DNA of 64,000 bases, from assembly GCA_033765305.1 (NCBI GenBank), contig JANRID010000073.1, positions 62,001 through 126,000 of the forward strand. The letters run 5' to 3'. The notes under the pieces were generated by a model that made no database searches, had not been told where the DNA came from, and was given only the letters and a program-made list of their open reading frames with translations. Shown in pieces: positions 55,585 through 64,000 of this stretch. Source of the stretch: RDXT01 sp033765305. GTDB lineage: Bacteria; Bacteroidota; Bacteroidia; J057. The translations under genes were made by a program, and so were the position numbers. The first letter of the stretch is position 1, and each line of letters begins with the position of its first letter.

Positions 55585-56520
55585 ATGCAGACCATCCTCG
55601 GCGCCAACGGCGTCATTTCCAAAAACCTCGCCCAGGCCCTCGCCGGCCACACCAGCCAGATCCGCCTCGTCAGCCGCAGCCCCCGCGCCGTCAATCGCGG
55701 CGATGAGCTGTTTGCCGCCGACCTCACCGACGCCGCCCAGACATCCGCCGCGGTCGCCGGCTCCGAAATTGCCTACCTCACAGTCGGACTGCCCTACAAA
55801 ACTGCCGTCTGGCAGGCCCAGTGGCCCGTGGTGATGCGCAACGTCATCGACGCCTGCAAGCAGCACCAGGTCAAGCTGGTGTTTTTCGACAATGTGTACC
55901 TCTACGGCCCGGTCAGCGGCCCCATGACGGAGGAAACGCCCATCCGCCCCTCCAGCAGGAAGGGTGCCGTGCGGGCGCAGATCGCGCAGATGCTGCTCGA
56001 CGAGATGCGCCAGGGCAATATCCAGGCACTGATTGCCCGCGCAGCCGATTTTTACGGGCCCGATACGCCGCTGAGCTTCGTCACATCCACGGTATTCGTT
56101 CCCTTCTCCCAGGGCAAGGGCGCGATGTGGTTCGTCAATGACCAAGTCAGGCACAGTTTCACCTACACCCCCGACGCGGGCAAGGCTACAGCGCTGCTCG
56201 GCAATACGCCTTCGGCCTACGGCCAGTCCTGGCACCTGCCCGGAGCGCCGGGGCCGCTTACCGGACGGGAATTCATCGCGCAGGCAGCCGAAGCCTTCGG
56301 CGTGCCGGCCAGGCATCAGACCCTCGCGAAGTGGATGATCCGCATGGCCGGGCTTTTCGACCCCATCGTGCGCGAGAGTGTGGAAATGCTGTACCAGAGC
56401 GAAGCCGAGTACCTCTTCGACAGCAGCAAATTCGGGCGGGCTTTTCCGGACTTCCAGGTGACCTCCTACGCAGCGGGCATCCGCACAACAGCCGAATGGT
56501 ACCGCAAAGCGGGCGGATGA
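55585..56520 (+). CDS. NAD-dependent epimerase/dehydratase (SDR) family protein
   Basis: A 311-residue extended SDR-like protein. The nucleotide-binding turn is atypical: GANGVISKNLAQAL (about residues 6-19) replaces GxxGxxG. Later parts include AYLTVGLPYKTAVWQAQWPVVMRNVIDAC, VFFDNVYLYGPVSGPMTEETP and NIQALIARAADFYGP, all typical of small NAD-dependent sugar-epimerase-like proteins of unknown substrate. The usual YxxxK pair is not evident in the canonical place, so catalysis is uncertain. It begins 96 bp after lepA and is convergent with the DUF4386 gene. The substrate is not predicted. Confidence 0.78.
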   Translation: MQTILGANGVISKNLAQALAGHTSQIRLVSRSPRAVNRGDELFAADLTDAAQTSAAVAGSEIAYLTVGLPYKTAVWQAQWPVVMRNVIDACKQHQVKLVFFDNVYLYGPVSGPMTEETPIRPSSRKGAVRAQIAQMLLDEMRQGNIQALIARAADFYGPDTPLSFVTSTVFVPFSQGKGAMWFVNDQVRHSFTYTPDAGKATALLGNTPSAYGQSWHLPGAPGPLTGREFIAQAAEAFGVPARHQTLAKWMIRMAGLFDPIVRESVEMLYQSEAEYLFDSSKFGRAFPDFQVTSYAAGIRTTAEWYRKAGG

Positions 56521-56526
56521 TGGAAG

Positions 56527-57246
56527 TTATGCAAGACTGTCAGCTGTCTTCCTCCAGTACAAGCCGCCCAGCACGATCAGCCACAGCAGCCAGAGGGTGC
56601 TGCCGATGAAGCCTGCGGGTTCCCAGACCGGGAAGCCGGGGATGACGGTGGCGAAGAGCTCCGCCTGCGCCATCAGGTAGATGGCCGAGACCGCATAGGC
56701 CGCATAGCTCAGCCAGGCCGGAAAGATCCGGCCCTGCCGGAAGATCCATGCCATGAGGACGGTCCAGAGGATTGTGAAGAGCTGGCCCAGGTGCTCGCCC
56801 AGGATCACGCCGCCGAACTGATGCAGGGCCTGGAAGGCGATCTCGGCGGCGGCGCGGACGGCCTCGCTGTCCGATTCCGCATAGGCACGGGCCAGCACCG
56901 GCACCACAAATACCCAGCGCAGCAGCCCGGCGACCTGCAGGATGCCGGCGATGATGCCCAGCACCATCGCGGTCCGCGTCCAGGGGCTGGCAGACTCATG
57001 CAGCTGGCCCATCCGGATGAAGGCGGGCAGCAGGGGCAGGCCCGACATGGCGAAGCTCCACCAGATCCAGATCAGGGGAGGACCGCCCGCGTGAAACCGG
57101 GCCAGGACCGTGCCGGCCGGCTCGCGCAGGATGTCCGGATAGTCGAAATACACCGTCAGCAGGGTGTAGGGAATGAACAGCAGCAAGGCCCCGGCAATCA
57201 GCAGCAGGGCAACGGGCCGTCCGGCAGGCAATTCAGGCAGTCGCAT
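56527..57246 (-). CDS. DUF4386-type membrane protein
   Basis: A 239-residue protein with about six hydrophobic helices: ALLLIAGALLLFIPYTLL (about 13-30), IWIWWSFAMSGLPLLPAF, TAMVLGIIAGILQVAGLLRW, LGQLFTILWTVLMAWIF, LSYAAYAVSAIYLMA and LWLLWLIVLGGLYW. The GIIAGILQVAGLLRWVFVVP and VILGEHLGQLFTILWT segments fit the DUF4386 family. The function is unknown. It lies between the SDR gene (convergent, six bases apart) and the Crp-like regulator on the same strand (80 bp upstream), suggesting the regulator may control it. Confidence 0.8.
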   Translation of the reverse strand: MRLPELPAGRPVALLLIAGALLLFIPYTLLTVYFDYPDILREPAGTVLARFHAGGPPLIWIWWSFAMSGLPLLPAFIRMGQLHESASPWTRTAMVLGIIAGILQVAGLLRWVFVVPVLARAYAESDSEAVRAAAEIAFQALHQFGGVILGEHLGQLFTILWTVLMAWIFRQGRIFPAWLSYAAYAVSAIYLMAQAELFATVIPGFPVWEPAGFIGSTLWLLWLIVLGGLYWRKTADSLA

Positions 57247-57326
57247 CGGTCAGGGCAATCAGGCGTGACGATGCAAACTTCGGAAGCGGCAGCGGAGCCG
57301 ATGCAGGACAAATGTCCGGAAATGCC

Positions 57327-57887
57327 TCAGCGGATCTGATTCCGGATGCGGCTGAGGTGGCGCGGCGTCACGCCGAGGACGGAAGCCAGATACTGAAGGG
57401 GAATCTCCCGCAGCAGATGCGGCTCCTCGCGCAGGAGCCGCGCGTAGCGCGCCTCGGCGCTGAGGGTGAGCAGCTGCAGGCGGCTTTCGTCGATGCAGCA
57501 GATCTGCCATTCCAGCAGGTAGGTGTAGAATGTGCGGAATGCGGGCAGTCCGTCGGTCAATGCGCGCAGGCCCTGTTTGTCCAGCTCCAGCACCGAAGCG
57601 GGGCTGATGGCGCGGATCGACTCGCGGGCGGGGGTTTCACCGAAAAAACTCGCAAGCGAAACGGCAAAGCTGCCGGCGCCGCATACATAGGTCGTGCGCG
57701 CCTCGCCGCTGTCCGGAACGGTGTAGAACTGGAGCACCCCGCTTTCGACAAAGACCAGTCTGCTGCATACCGCCCCGGCTTCCAGCAGGTGGGCACCCCG
57801 CGGATACGCCTGGCGCACAAATGCGCCCATCACGCGCTGCCGGTCTGCCGGGTCGGGAAAGTGGGGTTCGAGGAAGGCATTCAGCAT
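57327..57887 (-). CDS. Crp/Fnr family transcriptional regulator
   Basis: A 186-residue protein with a cyclic-nucleotide-binding-like domain (about 20-120; FVRQAYPRGAHLLEAGAVCSRLVFVESGVLQFY and SFAVSLASFFGETPA) and a short C-terminal HTH (about 150-186; IPLQYLASVLGVTPRHLSRIRNQI). It belongs to the short Bacteroidota branch of the family, which often lacks the residues for cAMP binding; I cannot identify the canonical phosphate-binding RSA loop here. The ligand is therefore open. It is followed by the DUF4386 gene and preceded by the M16 protease terminator. Confidence 0.87.
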   Translation of the reverse strand: MLNAFLEPHFPDPADRQRVMGAFVRQAYPRGAHLLEAGAVCSRLVFVESGVLQFYTVPDSGEARTTYVCGAGSFAVSLASFFGETPARESIRAISPASVLELDKQGLRALTDGLPAFRTFYTYLLEWQICCIDESRLQLLTLSAEARYARLLREEPHLLREIPLQYLASVLGVTPRHLSRIRNQIR

Positions 57888-57898
57888 AGCAAAGCAAA

Positions 57899-57934
57899 CG
57901 GGCAGCCTGCGCAGCCCAGCCGGCAGGCTGCCCG
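57899..57934 (-). terminator. Hairpin between M16 protease and Crp-like gene
   Basis: A perfect 12-bp stem (CGGGCAGCCTGC with its complement) around a 12-nt loop sits just past the stop of the M16 gene on the minus strand, followed by TTTGCTTTG. It probably ends the M16 transcript, with a modest T-tract. Confidence 0.7.
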
Positions 57935-57942
57935 GATGCAGA

Positions 57943-60816
57943 TTATTTCTTGATGATATCGTCCAGTTCCAGCTCCACCACCTGCCCGTAGGCAGCCAGT
58001 GCAGCCTTGTCGAAGCGGCGGGCGTCGCCCAGCACCGTGATCACCAGCGGACGGCCCTGGATCTGGCTGCGCCAGAAGCCCAGGAGGTCGTCGAACTGCA
58101 TCGACTGGTACGCCTGGTACTTGGAGCGGTTGGGGTCCTCGGTGAATCCCTTGAGCATCCAGGCATCCCAGGTCTGGGCCATGTCGCGGAACTCAGGCCG
58201 GTTGCTGTACACCTCCTGAATCAGGCTGTTGCGGATCAGATCCATCCGCTCGCGTTTTTCGGGCAGGGCCCGGATCAGGCCGCTGACCACTTCGAGCGCT
58301 TCGAGCGTCTTGTCGCTCTGGCAGCCGACGTAGGCGCTCAGGTAGCCCGGATGGCCGGGCCGGAGCGGGGTGCGGTAGGCACCGCCTGCGCTGTAGGCCA
58401 GCGCGCGGTATTCGCGCACTTCCTGGAGCATCAGCCCCGAAAATCCGCCGCCGAAGTAGGTGTTGAACGCATCGACCGCAGCCTGCTGCGCAGGCGTATA
58501 GGCATCGCCCTGCACATAAAAGTAGATCTGGCTCTGGATGGCGTCTTTGTCGTCGATGAGCAGCACCTGCGGTGCTGTGTAGGACTGCACCGGGCGCACC
58601 TGCGGGGCGTCGTGCTGCTTCGGGGCCGCAGGGTAGGGGAGGTGGCGGCGCAGCAGGGCCTGCACCTCGGCGGCGGGCAGCTTGCCGGCATAGTAGGTCT
58701 GCGACTCATAGCCCAGTGCCTCGCGGAAGGCTGCCAGCAGGGCTGAGGGTTCGAGGGCTTTCAGCTCTTTGGCGCCGTAGCGGCGCAGGTAGCTGGATTC
58801 CGGGCCGTAGAGCATGTATTCCTGCAGGGCGCGGCCGCGGGCGTCGGGCTCGCGCTCTTCGAGCTTGCGGCCTGCGATGGCATCGTTGACCACGGTCTCA
58901 AGCTGGTCTTCCGAAGCGCGCGGGTCGCGGAGCAGCAGCCCCAGCAACTGGAGCGCCGGCTCCAGGTTGGATTCGATCCCGGAGAGGGATACGGTGAGGT
59001 ATTCGCGGGAGGCGCCGACGGAATAGCTGCAGCCGAGGCGCTGGAAGGCGCTCTTGAGCGCCAGCTGCGAGGAATCGCCGGCACCGGCGTAGCCGATGAG
59101 CGGCACGGCAGCCTCCAGGGCGGGGATCAGCCGCTCGCCGGCTTCGAAGCGGACTTCGAGGCTGAAGAGGCCGTTGAGCGGGTTGGGCGTTACGGCCAGG
59201 GATGCCCCCGATGCGATGGGCAGGCGGGCGAAATCCGTTTCCGGGTTCACATAGCGCGGCTCGTAGGACTGTTCCGGCAGGGCCTTGAAGCGCCTGGCGT
59301 AGCCGGATTCGGCGCCTTCCGCCGGCAGCACGGGCTTGAAGCCCGGCTTGTCGAGCTTGGTTTTCTTCGGAAGGCCGCGTCCGGCATGGATGGCAAGAAA
59401 ATCATCTCCATAGTAGCGCTGCGCTGCTGCCACCACCTGCGCCTTGGTCAGCGCCTGGATCTGAGCCGGATACGCGAGCACATCCTCCCAGCGCTGCCCC
59501 ATGACGAAGGCCTCGCCGATGGCGATGCCGCGCTCGGTGAGGTTTTCGAGCTGCTGCTCGAAGCTGCGGATGATTTCAGACTTCGCGGCTTCCAGCTGCG
59601 CTTCGGTAAAGGCGCCCTCGCGCAGCTTGCCGATTTCGGCCAGCACGAGCTTTTCCGCCTTGGGCAGCGACTGGCCGACGAGCTTGGTTACATAGAAGAA
59701 GACGCTTGCGCCGTGGTCCTTCTCGGCCTGGGGAAAGCCCCCGGCGAAGGTGAGCTGGTTGTCCAGCACGAGGCGGTTGAGGAAGCCGGTCTCGGCTTCG
59801 TTGAACAGCAGGTAGTTGCACAGATCCAGGGCCGGCTCGTCCGGGTGGCCCGAGGGCACCGCCCGGTAGCCGAGCACCCCGATTTTGACCGGCGCCACGC
59901 GGATATTCACCTCTTCGCGCCCGCTGAAGGGCGCTTCGGGATATTCGGGAAACGGCGGCGCCTCGCCGGGCGGCAGCTGGCCGAAGGTTGCCTCGATGAG
60001 CGGCTTGACCTCCGCCGGCGAAAAGTCGCCTGTCAGGATGAGCGCCATGTTGCCCGGCACGTAGTACGTGTTGAAAAACTCGTACATCTTGCGCAGGGAA
60101 GGATTCTTGAGGTGCTCCACCGTGCCGAGAATGGTCTGCTGGCCGTAGGGATGCTGCTTGTAGAAGTGCTTGCCGAAGGTCTCGAAAATGGTGGTGCCGA
60201 AATTGTCCATCGAGATATTCTTTTCCTCATACACCACCTCCAGCTCGGACTGGAAGGTGCGGAAGACCGGCTTCTGGAAGCGGTGGGCATAAATATCGAG
60301 CCAGCGGCGGATCTGATTGGGCGGAAACGAATTGTGGTAGAAGGTCATGTCGCTGCTCGTAAAGGCGTTCACGCCTTTGCTGCCGATGAACTGGAGCAGG
60401 TTGTCGAACTCGTTTCCCAGGCTGAAGGCGGCAGCCTTCGTCGACTGCTCGTTGATCTGCGCCTGGATGGCCTGGCGGGCTTCGGGGTCGGAGGTTTGGC
60501 CGAGCTGGTCGTAGAGGGCGGTAATCGAGTCGAGATGCGGCCGTTCGAGGGCGAAATCGGTGGTGCCCAGCGCTTCGGTGCCTTTGAACAGCATGTGCTC
60601 GAGGTAATGGGCAATGCCGGTGGCATCGGCGGGATCGTTTTTGCCGCCGGCATTCACCGCCACCGCTCCGAAGATTTCCGGGCGGCTGCGGTCTTCATTC
60701 AGGTACACGGTGAGGCCGTTGGGAAGCCGGTAGGTTTCCACGGCCAGCGGGTTTTGCGCAGCCAGGGGGGCCGCAGCCAGCATCAGGGCAGCGAGCAGCA
60801 GTACAGGACGGTTCAT
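57943..60816 (-). CDS. M16 family zinc metallopeptidase, exported
   Basis: A 957-residue protein with a signal peptide (LLLAALMLAAAPLAAQ) and two M16 repeats. The N-terminal catalytic half has the inverted zinc motif HYLEH (His70, Glu73, His74) in GIAHYLEHMLFKGT and the EFDNLLQFIGSKGVNAFTSSDMTFY region. The C-terminal half lacks the motif, as in pitrilysin-type enzymes whose second half is structural, and carries GGGFSGLMLQEVREYRALAY. It digests peptides in the periplasm. The start at 60816 is the Met that begins the signal. It is in series with the hypothetical and LytTR genes upstream. Confidence 0.92.
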   Translation of the reverse strand: MNRPVLLLAALMLAAAPLAAQNPLAVETYRLPNGLTVYLNEDRSRPEIFGAVAVNAGGKNDPADATGIAHYLEHMLFKGTEALGTTDFALERPHLDSITALYDQLGQTSDPEARQAIQAQINEQSTKAAAFSLGNEFDNLLQFIGSKGVNAFTSSDMTFYHNSFPPNQIRRWLDIYAHRFQKPVFRTFQSELEVVYEEKNISMDNFGTTIFETFGKHFYKQHPYGQQTILGTVEHLKNPSLRKMYEFFNTYYVPGNMALILTGDFSPAEVKPLIEATFGQLPPGEAPPFPEYPEAPFSGREEVNIRVAPVKIGVLGYRAVPSGHPDEPALDLCNYLLFNEAETGFLNRLVLDNQLTFAGGFPQAEKDHGASVFFYVTKLVGQSLPKAEKLVLAEIGKLREGAFTEAQLEAAKSEIIRSFEQQLENLTERGIAIGEAFVMGQRWEDVLAYPAQIQALTKAQVVAAAQRYYGDDFLAIHAGRGLPKKTKLDKPGFKPVLPAEGAESGYARRFKALPEQSYEPRYVNPETDFARLPIASGASLAVTPNPLNGLFSLEVRFEAGERLIPALEAAVPLIGYAGAGDSSQLALKSAFQRLGCSYSVGASREYLTVSLSGIESNLEPALQLLGLLLRDPRASEDQLETVVNDAIAGRKLEEREPDARGRALQEYMLYGPESSYLRRYGAKELKALEPSALLAAFREALGYESQTYYAGKLPAAEVQALLRRHLPYPAAPKQHDAPQVRPVQSYTAPQVLLIDDKDAIQSQIYFYVQGDAYTPAQQAAVDAFNTYFGGGFSGLMLQEVREYRALAYSAGGAYRTPLRPGHPGYLSAYVGCQSDKTLEALEVVSGLIRALPEKRERMDLIRNSLIQEVYSNRPEFRDMAQTWDAWMLKGFTEDPNRSKYQAYQSMQFDDLLGFWRSQIQGRPLVITVLGDARRFDKAALAAYGQVVELELDDIIKK

Positions 60817-60949
60817 GAGCATCTGGAAAACATGAGCAAACATGATCGGAGATATACGCATTCCCGCATACAGACGGGAAAGGGGCTGGACGGGTTGGCT
60901 GTTCAGGAAAGAAACACACAGCCTGCGGCGCTTGTTTCGGCACCCGCGC

Positions 60950-61954
60950 TCAATCTGGCTGTTCGCCCGCCCGGAGGACCACACTGTACTGGTATTCGCC
61001 TTTTTCCCGTTCTACGATCACCGGTACGCGGGAAAGCTGAACTTCCACAAGGAGCCGCTCCATCGCGGCATATCGCGGGTCCGGAATCTGGAACGGCAGC
61101 CAGTAGGTCACCGACAGGTAGTCTGAAACCGATTCATCGTACACCATTCCGCAGCAGTCGAAGGAGACCTGGTTGACCCGCTCCGCCAGCTGCCGGTACC
61201 AGCGCTCCGCTTCGGCAGCATCGTAGGTCTGGCCAAAGTCTGCAACCACGACCTGCCGCCCGCCCAGCCGGGATCGGCTGATGTAGGTTTGCTTCGAGCC
61301 TTCGACCTGAATGCGCGATTCCCACTCCTGGCTCAGAGACACAAACCCGCCGGTTTGCGGGATGGTATCGCCTTTCAGGCTGCTGAAACGGTCCGGAAAG
61401 GCGGCGACGATGGCATTCAGCTGCGATTCAAAGGTCCCGGGCACAGCGTCTGTGCGCAGCGCAGCGGCCTGCGGGCTGTCTGCCAGGGCCGGAACCGGCA
61501 CCCCGGCCCCGCCGGGAATCAAGCTGAAGCCGCTGAGGCCGATATTCCAGAAGATATCCCCGGTAAGCTGCAGCGATTCGGGCATATGCCGGTTTTCAGC
61601 CGCAGGCAGCATCAGAATGGCCGAATAGCCGTCCGGAAGCTTCAGCAGAAGCCATGCATGGTAGTCCTGCAGGAGCGGGCGGCTGGTATTCCGGGCGTCG
61701 AGGGTGGCGATGCCTTCCGGCCAGCTGTCCTCCTCGATGCGGGAGAGAATGACCTCGGTCCGGGCGGGGCCGAGATGATCCCGCAGGGCCGCTACCGCCT
61801 CGGCATTGCTGCGCAGCCGGGGCGTAGAGTACAGCTCGCCGGTATTGGTCAGGCGGACCGGATACATCTGCTGGCCGTAGAGGCAGCATCCTGCGGCCAA
61901 GCCGGCTGCCAGCAGCATCGTACGGAAACATTCGGACATCATGATGCGAAACAT
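60950..61954 (-). CDS. Exported protein of unknown function
   Basis: A 334-residue protein. From ATG 61954 (alternatives 61942 and 61939) the N-terminus is a signal peptide (MLLAAGLAAGCCLYGQ). The mature part is beta-rich with no domain I recognise; visible segments are PVRLTNTGELYSTPRLRSN, ESLQLTGDIFWNIGLSGFSLIPG and a C-terminal YLSVTYWLPFQIPDPRYAAMERLLVEVQLSRVPVIV, read in parts. Two adjacent Cys in FDCCGMV could bind metal or form a disulfide. It lies 28 bp after the LytTR regulator and precedes the M16 protease, so it may be controlled with them. Confidence 0.75.
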   Translation of the reverse strand: MFRIMMSECFRTMLLAAGLAAGCCLYGQQMYPVRLTNTGELYSTPRLRSNAEAVAALRDHLGPARTEVILSRIEEDSWPEGIATLDARNTSRPLLQDYHAWLLLKLPDGYSAILMLPAAENRHMPESLQLTGDIFWNIGLSGFSLIPGGAGVPVPALADSPQAAALRTDAVPGTFESQLNAIVAAFPDRFSSLKGDTIPQTGGFVSLSQEWESRIQVEGSKQTYISRSRLGGRQVVVADFGQTYDAAEAERWYRQLAERVNQVSFDCCGMVYDESVSDYLSVTYWLPFQIPDPRYAAMERLLVEVQLSRVPVIVEREKGEYQYSVVLRAGEQPD

Positions 61955-61982
61955 GGAGGGGGCACTGGAAGGGAAGCCGGAC

Positions 61983-62756
61983 TCAGTCCTCGGGCCCGGC
62001 AGACATGCGTTTGAGAAATTCAGCCTTTTTGCGGGCCGCCACATCGATGACGGTGCCGTCCATCAGCTCCACGTAGCCGCCCCGGCCGCGGATGTAGTTT
62101 TTGAGGAATCCGAGGTTGATCAGGTGGGACTGATGAATGCGGAAGAAGTTGTAGTCCTTCAGCATCTCCTCGTATTCCTTGATGGTGCGGGAGACGAGAA
62201 TGCGGCGCCCATCCTTGAGGAAGATAAAGGTGTAGTTGCGGTCGGACTCGCAGCGGATGATGTCCTCGGGATTCACGACGGTGAATCCGTTGGTCGTAGG
62301 GAGCACGATGCGCTTGAGCGGCTGGGAGAGGCTGCGGATGTTCTGGATCAGCGCCTCGAACTGGGCGGCCTGCTGGCCGGATTCTGCGGGCTGCTCGCGG
62401 CGCTTCTCGGCTACGCGCTCCACCGCCGACTGCAGCTCTTCGATATCCACCGGCTTGAGGAGGTAATCGGTCGCGGCAAACTTGAAGGCACGCATGGCGT
62501 ACTGGTCATAGGCGGTCGTGAATACGACATCGAAGCCTTTCCACCCTGCCTTTTCCAGCACCTGGAATCCGTCCCCGTCCGGCAGCTCGATATCCAGAAA
62601 CAGCAGATCGGGGCGATGCGCTTCGATCGCGGCCAATCCCTCGGCCACGCTGCCGCCGATGGCAACTACCTCTACGTCCTGGCAGTACTCGGTGAGCAGA
62701 TCCCGCAGCAGCTCCTGGCTGTTTTTCTCATCCTCTACAATCAGCGCCTTGATCAT
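61983..62756 (-). CDS. LytTR-family response regulator
   Basis: A 257-residue regulator. The receiver domain (1-120) has acidic Glu8/Asp9, phospho-acceptor Asp55 (LLFLDIELPDGDG), and Lys101 in YLLKPVDI. The C-terminal LytTR DNA-binding domain (about 150-250) shows IVLPTTNGFTVVNPEDIIRCESDRNYTFIFLKDG with the FFRIHQSHLINLGFLKNYIRGRGGYVELMDG segment typical of the family. Partner kinases of this regulator are usually LytS-type; the propeller kinase at 46.98-49.87 kb is a candidate but is not adjacent. Starts at 62756; a longer frame to 62831 passes over the -7 box. Confidence 0.93.
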   Translation of the reverse strand: MIKALIVEDEKNSQELLRDLLTEYCQDVEVVAIGGSVAEGLAAIEAHRPDLLFLDIELPDGDGFQVLEKAGWKGFDVVFTTAYDQYAMRAFKFAATDYLLKPVDIEELQSAVERVAEKRREQPAESGQQAAQFEALIQNIRSLSQPLKRIVLPTTNGFTVVNPEDIIRCESDRNYTFIFLKDGRRILVSRTIKEYEEMLKDYNFFRIHQSHLINLGFLKNYIRGRGGYVELMDGTVIDVAARKKAEFLKRMSAGPED

Positions 62757-62828
62757 GTGCGTATGCGTCAGTCGGCTTATCCGGAGCAAAAGCGGGCAGA
62801 GCAGGCCCGGCTTGCCGCCCCGGATATG

Positions 62829-62836
62829 CAAAGATA
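62829..62836 (-). promoter_or_regulatory. -7 box of the LytTR regulator promoter
   Basis: On the minus strand TATCTTTG (62836-62829) is a perfect TAnnTTTG match, 72 bp before the ATG at 62756. Confidence 0.5.
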
Positions 62837-62883
62837 TTCAAATGTGCGGAAAAGCCATACGGCTGAAAAAACCGCCTGCGGGA

Positions 62884-64000
62884 TCATGCGGGCCGGCCCA
62901 TCCAGCAGGCGAGCCCGGCGGCGGCTTCGCGGAGCAGGGCGTAGGCATTGCGCCGGGCTTTGCGGAGGGGCATAGGTCCGGGCAGCATGGAGCAGGCGTA
63001 AGCCAGCCCGAGGGACTGCCAGGCCTGCACGGGCAGGTCGAGCGTGCCGCAGACTGCCACAGCGGGCACGCCCGCGTGCTGCGCCCGCGCGCACACGGCT
63101 GCGATCAGCTTGCCTTCGCCGGTCTGGGCATCGAGGCGCCCCTCGCCGGTGAGCACCAGGCTGCAGCCCTGCAGCAGCGTGTCGAAGCCGGCCGCATCCA
63201 GCACCAGCTCGGCGCCGGAGACGAGGCCGGCGCCGAGGAAGGCTGCCGCGCCGCCGCCCAGTCCGCCGGCTGCGCCGGCGCCGGGCAGGTCCGCGGTGTC
63301 GCGGCCCAGATCTGCTGCCCAGCAGGCAGCCAGCTGCCGCAGCCCGCCGTCGAGCAGCGGAAGATCTTCCGGGCGGGCACCTTTCTGGGGGGCGTACACC
63401 GCAGCAGCGCCCTGCGGCCCGCAGAGCGGATTGCGCACGTCGCAGGCCGCCCGCACCTGCACCCGCCCGCCGAAGGGCCAGTCCGGCGGCAGCAGCACCC
63501 GGCGGATCTCCGCCAGGCGGGCGCCGGAAGGCGGCACCGGCCGCCCTGCCGCATCGAGCAGTTGCACGCCCAGGGCTGCGGCCATGCCGGCCCCGCCGTC
63601 GTGGGTGGCGCTGCCGCCCAGGCCGAGGAAGATCTCCTCCGCCCCGCCCGCCACGGCATGGCGGATGAGCTCGCCCACACCGTAGGTGGTGGTATGCATC
63701 GGATTGCGCTCCTGCGGCGCCAGGAGCTGGAGCCCGGCGGCTGCAGCCGTTTCGATGAAGGCCCTGCGGCCGTCTGCGGCACGCAGGTAGCGGGCCTGGA
63801 TGGGGCGCATCAGGGGATCGTGGACGCCGCAGGCGGCCCAGCTGCCGTTCCAGCGGGGCAGCAGCGCTTCGGCGGTGCCTTCGCCGCCGTCGGCCAGGGG
63901 GCAGAGGACCAGCTCCGCTTCCGGGCAGGCCAGGCGGATGCCCTCGGCCATGGCGCGGGCGGCGTCAGCCGCCGTGAGCGAGTCCTTGAATTTGTCCGGG
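62884..64000 (-). CDS. Glycerate kinase (GlxK/GarK type), N-terminus outside window
   Basis: The frame is open to the right edge, so the extreme N-terminus is missing; the visible part covers about 370 residues and the first Met inside the window (63951) is internal. The edge sequence reads PDKFKDSLTAADAARAMAEG, the N-terminal signature of GlxK/GarK glycerate kinases (family I). Further motifs are CPLADGGEGTAEAL, FIETAAAAGLQLL, TTTYGVGELIRHA, IFLGLGGSATHDGGAGM and LTGEGRLDAQTGEGK, all in the expected order. It phosphorylates D-glycerate, feeding glycolysis. Six A residues at 62866-62871 give a weak T-tract after its stop on the minus strand. Confidence 0.93.
   Translation of the reverse strand, partial: PDKFKDSLTAADAARAMAEGIRLACPEAELVLCPLADGGEGTAEALLPRWNGSWAACGVHDPLMRPIQARYLRAADGRRAFIETAAAAGLQLLAPQERNPMHTTTYGVGELIRHAVAGGAEEIFLGLGGSATHDGGAGMAAALGVQLLDAAGRPVPPSGARLAEIRRVLLPPDWPFGGRVQVRAACDVRNPLCGPQGAAAVYAPQKGARPEDLPLLDGGLRQLAACWAADLGRDTADLPGAGAAGGLGGGAAAFLGAGLVSGAELVLDAAGFDTLLQGCSLVLTGEGRLDAQTGEGKLIAAVCARAQHAGVPAVAVCGTLDLPVQAWQSLGLAYACSMLPGPMPLRKARRNAYALLREAAAGLACWMGRPA

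Noticed and set aside
1..64000. CRISPR array, insertion sequence, prophage or rRNA/tRNA cluster
   Set aside because: No regularly spaced repeats of CRISPR size, transposase or integrase, phage structural gene or tRNA-like sequence was seen. The only tandem repeats are the 7-bp heptads at 521-867.

Overview
This is a gene-dense, high-GC (roughly 60-65 % by eye) stretch of a Bacteroidota chromosome. The case rests on several signs. Many genes have TTG/TTTG and TAnnTTTG boxes about 19-21 bp apart, the Bacteroidota -33/-7 promoter. Shine-Dalgarno sequences are almost absent. The window also carries families typical of that phylum: DUF1573, DUF5683, a SprA-related surface protein, a propeller-LytS kinase, LytTR regulators, a DAHP synthase-chorismate mutase fusion, and the order nusB-DUF1573-yajC-ybbR-coaE. 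High GC together with these families suggests a Saprospiria-like lineage, but that is inference. I saw no rRNA, tRNA, CRISPR array, insertion sequence or prophage. The window is open at both ends, with a membrane protein cut at the left edge and a glycerate kinase cut at the right.

Layout. 1-3.3 kb: envelope genes (membrane-anchored protein, heptad-repeat intergenic region, DUF4197 lipoprotein, hldD, small membrane protein). 3.3-10.7 kb: a giant sensor kinase and a SprA-related outer-membrane protein whose N-terminus overlaps a palindromic repeat. 11-15.7 kb: polyprenyl-phosphate sugar-1-phosphate transferase, GT4 glycosyltransferase, peroxiredoxin-like protein, DUF5683 protein, dapB. 15.7-20.0 kb: the phenylalanine/tyrosine operon (pheA, aminotransferase, tyrA, DAHP synthase-chorismate mutase) behind a complete ribosome-mediated attenuator. 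20-27.2 kb: DUF3829, nucleotidyltransferase, DUF952, a 7TM adenylate cyclase, ftsY, rimO. 27.4-36.1 kb, minus strand: MCE transport protein, cobalamin adenosyltransferase, a lipoprotein and a coiled-coil protein, then a separately terminated two-gene unit with a CHAT (caspase-like) protease and a membrane TPR/WG/WD40 protein. 36.3-43.6 kb: transaldolase, DUF423-pnuC-nadR, a flavoprotein, pyrD, rplU-rpmA, a hydroxyacid dehydrogenase, a VIT transporter. 43.7-47 kb: nusB to coaE. 47-64 kb: propeller-LytS kinase, YceI, lipoprotein, periplasmic PPIase, Omp85 protein, lepA, SDR protein, DUF4386, Crp-like regulator, M16 protease, LytTR regulator, glycerate kinase.

The most striking item is the attenuator at 15.71-15.90 kb. 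It has a Bacteroidota promoter and a 24-codon leader ORF with eight aromatic codons, six of them consecutive and covering Tyr, Phe and Trp. A strong antiterminator and a 13-bp terminator hairpin with a T-run are mutually exclusive, 18 bp before pheA. The operon behind it makes Phe and Tyr and also the first enzyme of the shared aromatic pathway, so the leader appears to sense all three aromatic amino acids at once. The second candidate system is the CHAT/WD40 pair, which looks like a sensing-and-cleavage (biological-conflict or programmed-death type) module of unknown target.
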